From: Deltaproteobacteria bacterium
Lineage (GTDB): Bacteria > Myxococcota_A > Polyangia > Nannocystales > Nannocystaceae
NCBI GenBank assembly: GCA_016709225.1
Contig: JADJEE010000001.1
Span: 2,542,001-2,606,000 of the forward strand
DNA length: 64,000 bases
Direction of reading: 5' to 3'
Shown: in pieces, positions 43,219-50,894 of the stretch
Position numbering within the stretch: position 1 is the first letter of the stretch
Layout: each line of letters begins with the position of its first letter
Program-made: the position numbers and the translations under genes
Notes under the pieces: generated by a model
The model's database searches: none
What the model was told of the DNA's origin: nothing
What the model saw: the letters and a program-made list of their open reading frames with translations, nothing else

Positions 43219-43683
43219 GTGAGCGACCACGACCACGGCGCCCGCGTGAGCTGGGACGAGTACTTCATGGACATCGCGGCGGTGATCGCCACGCGAGCGA
43301 CGTGCGCGCGCAAGCACGTCGGCGCCGTGATCGTCCGCGATCGCACGATCCTCTCGACCGGCTACAACGGCTCGATCCGCGGCACGCCGCACTGCGACGA
43401 GGCCGGCCACCTGATGGAGGACGGCCACTGCGTGCGCACGATCCACGCCGAGATCAACGCGGTGATCCAGGCCGCGAAGAACGGCACCGCGATCGAGGGC
43501 GCGAGCATCTACGTGACGGCATCGCCGTGCTGGAACTGCTTCAAGGCCATCGCCAACGCCGGCATCCGTCGGGTCGTGTTCGGCGAGTTCTACCGCGACG
43601 AGCGCATCTTCGATGCCGCGCGTCAGCTCGGCATCGAGCTGGTGCAGCTGGCGCGCAGCCCCGAGGCGACGCCGCCGCGATGA
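43219..43683 (+). CDS. dCMP/cytidine-type deaminase
   Basis: A 154-residue zinc deaminase of the CDA/dCMP deaminase family (GTG start at 43219; an in-frame upstream ATG at 43141 gives an Arg/Pro-rich extension and is less likely). Zinc and catalytic residues are His76-Ala-Glu78 (IHAEINA) and Cys104/Cys107 (SPCWNC). The segment GTPHCDEAGHLMEDGHC before them is typical of the dCMP deaminase group, which often carries a second metal site there. It would convert dCMP to dUMP for thymidylate synthesis. The stop overlaps the next ATG (ATGA). Confidence 0.88.
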   Translation: MSDHDHGARVSWDEYFMDIAAVIATRATCARKHVGAVIVRDRTILSTGYNGSIRGTPHCDEAGHLMEDGHCVRTIHAEINAVIQAAKNGTAIEGASIYVTASPCWNCFKAIANAGIRRVVFGEFYRDERIFDAARQLGIELVQLARSPEATPPR

Positions 43684-44828
43684 GGTACCGGCGGCAGGCG
43701 ACGCTGGCCGCCGCGCTGTCGCTGGCGACCGGCTGCGCGATGCACCGCGGTGCATTCGAGCCCGGGCTCACCGCGCCGGCCGCCGAGCGGGTCGCGATCG
43801 CGATCGTCGGCGGTGCGGGCGCGGTCGGCCCCGCCGCGACGCCCACCGCGACCGCGCTGCACGATGCGCTCGCCCCACACGCGCGTGCGACCGTGCTCCT
43901 GCTCGGCGACTTCACGCCGCACCGTCGCGCGCACCGTGGGCGTCGCGTCGATCCCAGCGACGCCCCGGCGCCGGTCACAGCTGCCGCGCTGGGCCTGCGG
44001 GGCGCACAGGTCTTCGCGCTCGCCGGTGACGCCGAGCTCGGCGTCGCCGCGCGCAACCCGGCGACCCGAGACGCTGCGGTGGTCCGCATCGCGGCCGACG
44101 GTACCGCGCGGGTGATCTCGAGCTGCGACGTCGCACGCTGCCGCATCGACGGCGACGGCGACGGCGGGGTGGTCGAGCTGGTGCTGCTCGATCTGCAGCC
44201 GTGGACCCGCGATCGCGGTCGCCAGGCCGACGCTGCCGTCGCGCGATCACTGACGTTGCTCGACGCGCTCGCGACCACGCCGTCGTCGACCCCCAGGGTC
44301 CTCGCGCTGTACCTGCCGGTCGAAGGCGCGTTCGAGCACGGGCTCGGCAGCAACCACGATCCCTCGGCGATTTTCCACCGCCTGCCCGAGGTGCTGCAGC
44401 GCGCGCTGCAGTCGGGCATGTTCGCCGGCGTGGTCGCGGGCGGCGAGCGCTCGCTGTACGTGCAACCCGATCTCGCGGCACCGATCGCCCGCAGCGACCG
44501 CGTGTTCCTCGAGCGCCCGCTGTGGCAGGTCGTCAGTGGCAACGCGGCGGCTCCGCGAGCCGGTCGCGCCGCGCTTCGCAGCGCGTGGGTGAGGGGCGTG
44601 GGCTACCGCCCGCCGGTCGCGACGTCCGAGCCCGGCTTCGCGGTGCTCGAGCTGGGCGGCGACGCGCCGCCGCGCGTGCGGCTCTACGCCCGACGCCACC
44701 GCCACTGGCTCACCACCACCGTGCCGCTACCGATCGCAGCGCGCGAGGGTGACCAGGCCCCGCGCACCATGCCCAACATGACGCCGTGCATGCGCTGCGT
44801 CGACGTGCCCGTCAACGAACGCCCGTGA
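43680..44828 (+). CDS. Lipoprotein, possibly degenerate metallophosphoesterase
   Basis: A 382-residue predicted lipoprotein (lipobox LATGC near residue 19), overlapping the deaminase stop. The mature part has an order of short motifs reminiscent of a calcineurin-like phosphoesterase: VAIAIVGGAG, VLLLGDF and LAGDAEL. The metal-binding residues of that fold (GDTG, GDN, GNHD, HxH) are largely missing or altered. It may therefore be an inactive relative or an unrelated protein. The tail is Cys/Met-containing (MTPCMRCVDVP). The pairing with the deaminase is positional only. Confidence 0.6.
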   Translation: MRYRRQATLAAALSLATGCAMHRGAFEPGLTAPAAERVAIAIVGGAGAVGPAATPTATALHDALAPHARATVLLLGDFTPHRRAHRGRRVDPSDAPAPVTAAALGLRGAQVFALAGDAELGVAARNPATRDAAVVRIAADGTARVISSCDVARCRIDGDGDGGVVELVLLDLQPWTRDRGRQADAAVARSLTLLDALATTPSSTPRVLALYLPVEGAFEHGLGSNHDPSAIFHRLPEVLQRALQSGMFAGVVAGGERSLYVQPDLAAPIARSDRVFLERPLWQVVSGNAAAPRAGRAALRSAWVRGVGYRPPVATSEPGFAVLELGGDAPPRVRLYARRHRHWLTTTVPLPIAAREGDQAPRTMPNMTPCMRCVDVPVNERP

Positions 44829-44839
44829 GCCGAGCCGGC

Positions 44840-45724
44840 TCAGCCGACGTCGCGCAGGCACGCCGCCGCGATCACGCAGTTGCGCCCCGCTTGCTTGGCG
44901 CCGAGCAAGCAACCGTCGGCCAGCGCGATGATGCTGGCGGCGCCCGCCTCACCGGGGCCGAGCGCCTCGAGATCGGCGATGCCGATCGTCATCGTGCAGC
45001 CGCGGGCCCGGGCGTCGCGGGCGAAGGCCTCGCGCAGCCGCTCGGCGATGCCGCTGGCACCGCGGGCGGCGACGCCTGGTAGCGCGATCAAGAACTCGTC
45101 GCCGCCCCACCGGCAGACGCGATCCCCCGGCCGCAGGTGGGCACGGAAGCACACCGCCGCCAGCTGCAGCACCTCATCGCCGGCCGGATGGCCGTGGGTG
45201 TCGTTGACGCGCTTGAAGTGATCGAGGTCCACGAGCATGACCGTGAGATCCCGACGCAGGTGCAGCGCCTCGAGGCACGCGCCGTCGAGCCACTCTTCGA
45301 TCGCGCGACGGTTGTCGAGGCCAGTCAGCGCGTCGCGGCGCGCATCGGTGCGCTCGCGCTCGAGCTGGCTCAGCCGCGACCACGCGCGGCGCACCATGCC
45401 GACCAGATCGAGCAGCTGCTGCCGTACGATCGCCGGATCGTCGTGATCCCCGAAGCCGACCTCGAGCCGCACCGGCGGCTGATCGGCGGGGGACAGCCGC
45501 AACGCCATGGTCAGTGAAGGGCGCTCGTCGAGGTCCTCCCCGGCGCTGCTCCACACCGTCTCGGCGTCGAGCACCCGCGCGCGAGGGATCCGGAACGCAC
45601 CGACCAGCTCGTCGACGCAGACCCGTGCGAGCTCGGCATGATCGACGGCGTCGATCACCCGCATCGCGAACCGGAGCACCGGCGGAGTCGCGTCGTGTTC
45701 GGCCACGGATTCCGGCCCGGACAT
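44840..45724 (-). CDS. Soluble diguanylate cyclase (GGDEF) with inhibition site
   Basis: A 294-residue protein. Residues 1-115 form a compact N-terminal domain without a membrane helix, perhaps GAF-like. The GGDEF domain (about 130-290) has the active-site motif GGDEF at 207-211, and Arg198-Pro-Gly-Asp201 exactly five residues before it, the conserved I-site (RxxD) for c-di-GMP feedback. DLDHFKRVNDTHGHPAGDEVL is present and intact. It is therefore predicted to make c-di-GMP from two GTP and to be product-inhibited. The start at 45724 is the first ATG that gives a sensible N terminus. No partner gene is adjacent. Confidence 0.9.
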   Translation of the reverse strand: MSGPESVAEHDATPPVLRFAMRVIDAVDHAELARVCVDELVGAFRIPRARVLDAETVWSSAGEDLDERPSLTMALRLSPADQPPVRLEVGFGDHDDPAIVRQQLLDLVGMVRRAWSRLSQLERERTDARRDALTGLDNRRAIEEWLDGACLEALHLRRDLTVMLVDLDHFKRVNDTHGHPAGDEVLQLAAVCFRAHLRPGDRVCRWGGDEFLIALPGVAARGASGIAERLREAFARDARARGCTMTIGIADLEALGPGEAGAASIIALADGCLLGAKQAGRNCVIAAACLRDVG

Positions 45725-45836
45725 CGCCCGACCCGAGCGGCCGCTGAAGTCCCAGGCGCGGCCACCCCTTTCGATCCTCCGGGCGTCCCCAAACGGGTCG
45801 ATGGCCGTGCTTGCCCGGTGCCGCGCCCATCGCCAC

Positions 45837-47192
45837 ATGGACTCCCAGGTGCCCCGGGAACGCCAACGAATCGCCGTGCTCGCGCTACAGCGCCTCGGCG
45901 ACGTCGTCACCGCCGCGCGGGTGACCGATGCGCTCTCGCGGCGACGCGACACCGCGGGCGTCGAGCTGCTGCACTGGGAGCAGACCGAGCAGGCCGCTGC
46001 GCTGCTGCCCGGCGTGGCCGCGCGCCACCGCCTGCCCTTCACCGGCCTGCGCCGGCGCGCCCGCGTGCACGCGATCGCAGCCCTGCGCACGCTGAGCACC
46101 CACGTCGATGCGATCACGGCCGAGGGCGGCTTCGACGTGGTCGTGAACCTGTCGTCGACGCGCTTCTCGTGCTGGCTCGCACCGGCGCTGCTGGCCGAGG
46201 GTGGCCGCGTGCTCGGCCCCTCGATCGATGCGTTGGGTCGCTACGTGCCGTCGCACGGCGCGATCGACCACCTCAACGGCTGGGGTGTCGACCAGCGCCT
46301 GTCGAGCTTCGCCCATCAGGATCTGTATGCGCTCGCGGCCGGTGTGCGGCTCGCGGGCTGGTCGGGCCTGCGCGAGGGCAACCGCCGTCGCCGCGGTCCG
46401 GTGGTGGTTCATCCCTTCGGCAGCGAACGCAGCAAGGATTGGCGCACCCCCGACGACTGGCGTCAGCTCGTGGCCGCGATCCCGGCCGCGCTCGGCCAGC
46501 GCGTCGTCGTGGTCGGTGCGCCGTCGGAGCGCGCCGTGCTGGCGTCGATCGCAGCGGGCACCGCCGCCGACGTCGAGACCTGCTCGCTCGCCGACTACAC
46601 CGCGCTGCTCGCCGACGCCCACGGCCTCATCAGCGTCGACACGGTCGCGATCCACCTCGCCGCGCAGGTCGGCTGTCCCACGGTCGTGCTGCGTCAGGGG
46701 GTCGCCGGCGGGCTCGCGTTCGTGCCCGGTCCCGCCGCGCTGTGCGTCGATGCCGACCCCGAGCCCGCGCAGCTGGCCGACGTCCTCGCGCTGGCGCTGC
46801 GCCAGTTCTCGCCCGCGCCGGTGCCCCTGCACGCCCACACCGAGCTGCTCCGGCGCGTGCGCGTACGCGAGGGCTTCCGCGACGATCACGGCATGCTCGG
46901 ACTGCGCACACCGTCGTGGTGCCACGCACCGCCGCAGGCCCACGATGACGACGCCAACGACTCGCACTGGCGAGCGATGTGGCGGTGCCACTTCGCCGGC
47001 GTGCCCGCCACCGACTCACTGTGGGCGGCCTGTGCCGCAGGTCGCGGTCGCTTCGGCGCGCTGCGCTGGCAGGCACTGCTGTCACTGCCCGATCGCCTCG
47101 GTGCTGCGGCGCGGGCGTTCGCACTGCGTGGCCAGGTCGCCGCCCACCGCAGTGATCGCGACGACGGTGGCGACGGACGGAGTGCAGCGTGA
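45837..47192 (+). CDS. Glycosyltransferase family 9 (heptosyltransferase-like)
   Basis: A 451-residue protein related to ADP-heptose:LPS heptosyltransferases. The N-terminal Rossmann half starts RIAVLALQRLGDVVTAARV. The C-terminal half has VVVHPFGSERSKDWRTPDDW and the donor-site SVDTVAIHLAAQVGCPTVVL. About 100 extra C-terminal residues beyond the usual family length are Arg/His-rich and of unknown role. It overlaps the next gene by GTGA and leads an operon with a protein of unknown function and DUF4254, a known neighbour of LPS-type glycosyltransferases. It probably adds a sugar to LPS or a surface glycan. Confidence 0.85.
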   Translation: MDSQVPRERQRIAVLALQRLGDVVTAARVTDALSRRRDTAGVELLHWEQTEQAAALLPGVAARHRLPFTGLRRRARVHAIAALRTLSTHVDAITAEGGFDVVVNLSSTRFSCWLAPALLAEGGRVLGPSIDALGRYVPSHGAIDHLNGWGVDQRLSSFAHQDLYALAAGVRLAGWSGLREGNRRRRGPVVVHPFGSERSKDWRTPDDWRQLVAAIPAALGQRVVVVGAPSERAVLASIAAGTAADVETCSLADYTALLADAHGLISVDTVAIHLAAQVGCPTVVLRQGVAGGLAFVPGPAALCVDADPEPAQLADVLALALRQFSPAPVPLHAHTELLRRVRVREGFRDDHGMLGLRTPSWCHAPPQAHDDDANDSHWRAMWRCHFAGVPATDSLWAACAAGRGRFGALRWQALLSLPDRLGAAARAFALRGQVAAHRSDRDDGGDGRSAA

Positions 47193-47761
47193 CGCGATCC
47201 AACACCCCTATGGTTGCGATCGATCCCGGTGCCGGCACGCACACGCCAGGCGTCGAGACGCCCGCGTCGTCGCACGTCGCCGCCAACGAAGCACCACCTC
47301 CGATCGAGGCCACCGCTGCCACGGCGGCCGTCGATCCGCTGTGCATCTGGATCGTCGACGACACCCATCTCGAGCGCGAAGGTGACGGCGCCGCCGCCGA
47401 GCCCGCGCCCCCCGGCGTCACGCCCTGTGCGCTGACGCAGGCGCAGGCGTGGCTCACCGGCGGCGCCCCGGCCTGGCTCCGCGCACGACGCATCGACGGC
47501 ATCATCTTCACCCACGCCGCCGACGCGCCCGCGACCGTGCGCCGCGCGGCCCGAGCCCTGCGCGAGCGACTGTGCCCGCGCGACGCCGGCGGCCTGCGCG
47601 AGCTCGCGATGGCGTGGGGTCACCGTTCGCTGGCCGCCGCGCTCGCCCGCATGCGTCCGCACCAGCAGCCCAGCTTCGCCGATCTCGCGCGCGCCCTGCC
47701 CCGGGACGAAGAGGACGCACGCCGTACCGCCCGCCTGCTGTGGGCGCTGGAGCACCTATGA
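47189..47761 (+). CDS. Unknown protein between glycosyltransferase and DUF4254
   Basis: A 190-residue product with a GTG start that overlaps the glycosyltransferase stop (GTGA). The first 45 residues are disordered Ala/Thr/Pro. The rest forms alternating short hydrophobic strands and helices (CIWIVDDTH, RIDGIIFTHAADAP, WGHRSLAAALARM) and looks like a small alpha/beta domain. No motif from known families is recognised. It ends by overlapping the DUF4254 start, so it must belong to the same surface-glycan operon. Confidence 0.65.
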   Translation: MTRSNTPMVAIDPGAGTHTPGVETPASSHVAANEAPPPIEATAATAAVDPLCIWIVDDTHLEREGDGAAAEPAPPGVTPCALTQAQAWLTGGAPAWLRARRIDGIIFTHAADAPATVRRAARALRERLCPRDAGGLRELAMAWGHRSLAAALARMRPHQQPSFADLARALPRDEEDARRTARLLWALEHL

Positions 47762-48048
47762 CACCCAACGAGCTGCCCCCGATGCCGGCCGTGCCAGGCC
47801 TCGGTGCCCTGGTCTCCGAGCTGGCGCAGATCAACTGCGCGCTGTGGCACGAGGAAGACGCCGCCCGCACCGACGACGATCTGGCGGTCGCGCGGGCCAA
47901 GCGGGCCATCGACCAGCTGAACCAGCGCCGCAACGACACCATCGAGGCCATCGACGACCTCGTGATCGCATGGGCGCGCTCGGCCGCGACCCGCGGCCAG
48001 CACGGTGGGGGGCACGGTGGGGGGCACGGTGGGGGGCACAGTGGCTGA
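47758..48048 (+). CDS. DUF4254 protein, N-terminal half (frame-interrupted)
   Basis: A 96-residue product starting at the ATG that overlaps the previous stop. It contains the N-terminal part of the DUF4254 family: SELAQINCALWHEEDAAR, AKRAIDQLNQRRNDTIEAIDDL. It then runs into a His/Gly repeat coded by three CACGGTGGGGGG units and stops at 48046-48048. The rest of the family domain continues in the next reading frame. A single inserted base, or two deleted, in the G tracts would restore one protein of about 188 residues. Confidence 0.85.
   Translation: MTPNELPPMPAVPGLGALVSELAQINCALWHEEDAARTDDDLAVARAKRAIDQLNQRRNDTIEAIDDLVIAWARSAATRGQHGGGHGGGHGGGHSG
48001..48036 (+). repeat. Three 12-base repeats with G6 tracts at the DUF4254 frame break
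   Basis: CACGGTGGGGGG is repeated three times in tandem, giving G tracts at 48007-48012, 48019-48024 and 48031-48036. Both the tandem unit and the homopolymers are prone to slipped-strand mispairing. The frame change between the two DUF4254 halves is located exactly here. Confidence 0.85.
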
Positions 48049-48322
48049 GACCGTCGGCTCCCTCATCGACAAGCTCACCATCATCGAGCTGCGGCGCTTC
48101 CACACCGAGCAGGCAATGTGCAACCCGCTCGCAGCGCCCGAGCTGCGCCACACCGCCGCGCTGCGGCTACGCGTCATCGACGAGCAGCGTGACGATCTCT
48201 GCGTCGAGCTGGACGCCACCTGGCGCGCCATCGTCGAGCGCGGCAAGGTGCCGAAGGTCTACCGGCAGTTCAAGCTCTACAACGACCCGGCGATGCGCAG
48301 CGCCAGCGGCCGCGGCAAGTAG
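48005..48322 (+). CDS. DUF4254 protein, C-terminal half in shifted frame
   Basis: The 105-residue frame begins inside the G-tract repeat and encodes the second half of DUF4254: ETVGSLIDKLTIIELRRFH, then LRVIDEQRDDLCVEL and KVYRQFKLYNDPAM. Those match the family C terminus as recalled from Bacteroidetes members. The first part (MGGTVGGTV) is only the repeat read in another frame. GTG start codons within the repeat could allow separate translation. Whether the halves are one frameshift-controlled protein, two interacting proteins, or one gene with a sequencing error is open. Confidence 0.8.
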   Translation: MGGTVGGTVGGTVAETVGSLIDKLTIIELRRFHTEQAMCNPLAAPELRHTAALRLRVIDEQRDDLCVELDATWRAIVERGKVPKVYRQFKLYNDPAMRSASGRGK

Positions 48323-48342
48323 CGGCCGCGGCCCGACACACG

Positions 48343-49413
48343 CTACTGGCAGGGCGGATCGTCCATGCCGGCGATCCAATCGCTGATGAGCGTCGCACCG
48401 AAGTCGTCGGCGAGCAGGCTCGGCAGCTCCGGCATCTTGATGTCCGGATCGGTCGTGCTCATGCGAAACGGCACGATGCTGCGCTCCGGATCACCGGGCC
48501 AGATGTCGACCTGTCGACCACCGGCACCGGCACCGGCCGCCGCCGGCACCTTGCACACGCCGTACGACGGCGGGTCGTCCTCGGTGAACAGGAACGTGAG
48601 CCCGCTCGGCCCGCCGCCGCCGCCGGGGCGGTGGCAGTGCGAGCAGTTGCCGTGCAGATACGAGCGCGCGCGCAGCTCGAGCGCGTCGTCGCCCGCGGGG
48701 TGGCTGAGCGCGGGCAACGTCGAGGCCGGCGGTGGCGGGGTCGTGAACAACCCCAGCTCGGCGAACAGATCGATCTGGTTGCCGCTCATGCCCGACTCCG
48801 GCGGCGCGTCGGTGTTGAGCTGCAGCGTCGAAGGGCCGAGCACCCGCGGCACGTCGTCGCGGGAGTGGCAGTCCTCGCAGGTGTTCTGGTCGGGCACGAG
48901 GTAGTGCTGCTGCGCCGGCTGGCCGTTCTCGTCGAGGTAGTCGAGGTCCACGTCGGCGCCGGCCTTCTTGCGCACGGCCTCGGTCTGCTCGTCGTCCCAC
49001 ACGTAGATGTACGACTTCACCCCGGTCTTCTCGTAGACCAAGAGGCGGGTCTCGACGATGTGCGGATCGTCGTCGGGCTCGCTGCGGTCGGTGTCGAAGA
49101 AGAACGTCTTGATGAAGATCGTGCCCTCGGGGAAGCCCCACTCGTCCTGCTCGGTGCGCTCGATCTTGCCGCCCTCGGGCAGCTGGAAGTAGCGCCCCTT
49201 GCCGGCGTAGTCGGCCCACAGCGGCGCGTTGACGGTGTACGCGTACACGCCATCCACCGGCTGCATCTGCGCCAGCGGCCCCTCGAAGAAGCGCCAGTCC
49301 GAGAGCTTCTCGTACGGCGGATCGCCGGGATCGTAGGGCGCGGGATCACTGCCGCACGCCGAAGCGGCGAGCAGCGCGACGAGGCACGAACGACGGCAGC
49401 GCGGGCGCGACAT
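48343..49413 (-). CDS. SO2930-type dihaem c-type cytochrome lipoprotein
   Basis: A 356-residue predicted lipoprotein (lipobox AASAC20). Two haem sites are present: Cys179-x2-Cys182-His183 (CEDCH) and Cys257-x2-Cys260-His261 (CSHCH). The N-terminal part (KLSDWRFF, YTVNAPLWADYAGKGRYFQLPEG) and the ending (LPSLLADDFGATLISDWI) match the family recalled as TIGR03806. That family usually neighbours a beta-helix protein, TIGR03805, which is exactly the case here (49420-50691, six bases away). It is secreted; its redox partner or substrate is not known. Confidence 0.85.
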   Translation of the reverse strand: MSRPRCRRSCLVALLAASACGSDPAPYDPGDPPYEKLSDWRFFEGPLAQMQPVDGVYAYTVNAPLWADYAGKGRYFQLPEGGKIERTEQDEWGFPEGTIFIKTFFFDTDRSEPDDDPHIVETRLLVYEKTGVKSYIYVWDDEQTEAVRKKAGADVDLDYLDENGQPAQQHYLVPDQNTCEDCHSRDDVPRVLGPSTLQLNTDAPPESGMSGNQIDLFAELGLFTTPPPPASTLPALSHPAGDDALELRARSYLHGNCSHCHRPGGGGGPSGLTFLFTEDDPPSYGVCKVPAAAGAGAGGRQVDIWPGDPERSIVPFRMSTTDPDIKMPELPSLLADDFGATLISDWIAGMDDPPCQ

Positions 49414-49419
49414 ACGACG

Positions 49420-50691
49420 CTACTCCGTGGGCAGCGCGGGCTGCGTGCACGCGACGGTGGCAGGATCGCTGGTCGCACCCATCGCGTCGCCGCACAGGTC
49501 GGCGTTCATGAACGTGACCGAGCTGCCCTCACCCAAGCAGTTCGACAGCGAGCCGTCGTCGTTGTTCTTGTCGCCGGCAATGCAGCCATCGATGATCACG
49601 TCGGGCGTCGGCGTCATGTTGCCGGCCAGCAGCAACACCAGCGGGTCCGGCATGGTGCCGTTGCCCATGAAGGTGTTGTCGTGGATGTAGTTGCCCTCCG
49701 ACCAGATGTCGTAGGCGGGGTCGTTGGGTGGCTCGAACAGCCCCGACTCCTCGCTGTAGGCGATGATGGCCACACCGACGCTGTCGTTGTTGGCGATGGT
49801 GTTGCCGTGGATCTCGTTGTTGTCGGCGGCCAGCACCAACATGCCCACGCCTGGCGGGACGATGCCGACCACCGTACCGGGATCGGCGAAGTTGGTGACG
49901 TTGTTGTCGTGGACGTCGTTCTCGTAGACGTTGGCGCGCTTGCCGTCCTTGACGTCGAGCCCCGGCAGGTTGAACACGAGGATACCGGCGGTGTTGCTGT
50001 AGCTCTCGTTGCGCCGCACGATCGCGTCGGTCGAGTTCTCGATCTCGATGCCGGCGACGTTGTCGTGGGCGATCGAGTCCTCGACCACGATCGCGGTCGA
50101 CTGGCCGACGTAGATGCCGGCATCGCGGGCGCCGACGACCTCACACTCCTGGATCAGCACGCCGTTGCTACCGACCGGGTAGAGCCCGTAGGCGCCGTTC
50201 GACAGCGCGTGCATCGCCTCCCAGATCACCCCCACCCGCACGAACGCGATGTTCTCGACCTGGTCGCCGCGGATGCCGTCGCCGGGCGTGTTGCGCACGG
50301 TGAACTCGGTGAGCGTGACGTCGTTGCCCTTCACGAGCATGCCGTTGCCGCCGGTCTCTTGGCCGGTGAAGTCGAGGATCGTCATGTCCTTGCCCGCGCC
50401 GCGCACGGTCACGCCGTTGGCGTTGAGCGACAGCTGACGCGTCAGGTGGTACTCGCCCGCCGCCAGGCACAGCGTCTTGCCGTCGGTCGCGTCGACGAAC
50501 GCCTCCGTGACCGCCGTCTGGTCGTCGTCGCTGGGCTCGACGTAGAGGTCGCAGCCGGCCGGCAGATCGCCGCCGGTGGAATCGGCGCTCGACTCGTTGC
50601 CATCGCCGCTCGAGCCGCAGCCGATGGGCAGGGTCACGAGCGCGGTGGCGAGGGCGGAGGTGATGCGAATCGAACGAAGCGAGGTGGTCAC
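49420..50691 (-). CDS. Parallel beta-helix lipoprotein, TIGR03805 type
   Basis: A 423-residue predicted lipoprotein. The GTG at 50691 has a GGAGA site upstream; the signal has lipobox PIGC near residue 26. The mature part is a right-handed parallel beta-helix. Repeated turns with the N-x-V/I-x-G pattern (NGVTVRGAG, GNDVTLTEF, SNGVLIQECEVVGA, NEIHGNTIANND) run from about residue 70 to 370, like pectate-lyase or C5-epimerase-type right-handed folds. It lies beside the dihaem cytochrome gene on the same strand with only six bases between, so the pair is cotranscribed. No catalytic residues could be assigned. Confidence 0.82.
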   Translation of the reverse strand: MTTSLRSIRITSALATALVTLPIGCGSSGDGNESSADSTGGDLPAGCDLYVEPSDDDQTAVTEAFVDATDGKTLCLAAGEYHLTRQLSLNANGVTVRGAGKDMTILDFTGQETGGNGMLVKGNDVTLTEFTVRNTPGDGIRGDQVENIAFVRVGVIWEAMHALSNGAYGLYPVGSNGVLIQECEVVGARDAGIYVGQSTAIVVEDSIAHDNVAGIEIENSTDAIVRRNESYSNTAGILVFNLPGLDVKDGKRANVYENDVHDNNVTNFADPGTVVGIVPPGVGMLVLAADNNEIHGNTIANNDSVGVAIIAYSEESGLFEPPNDPAYDIWSEGNYIHDNTFMGNGTMPDPLVLLLAGNMTPTPDVIIDGCIAGDKNNDDGSLSNCLGEGSSVTFMNADLCGDAMGATSDPATVACTQPALPTE

Positions 50692-50701
50692 GCGAATCTC
50701 C
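50691..50701 (-). promoter_or_regulatory. Ribosome-binding site selecting the 50691 GTG start
   Basis: GGAGA on the minus strand lies about six bases before the GTG at 50691. It supports this start over the longer frame reaching 50769, whose extra N terminus has no signal character. Confidence 0.55.
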
Positions 50702-50894
50702 GGGGCAAGGCGGGCGGACCCAAGGGGGCAGCGGTCCGACTTCCGCATTACCAGAGCGTGTCCGATCACGCAAAGCCGGGCGAGCGCCGCTGCGCCGCGA
50801 AACGCACGAAGCCGACGTCGACGCCCTCGTGACCGGGGCCCGACTCGGCTCCTCGAGAACGCGCGCGTGTCCGCGCACGCCCGACGCGCGAGCG

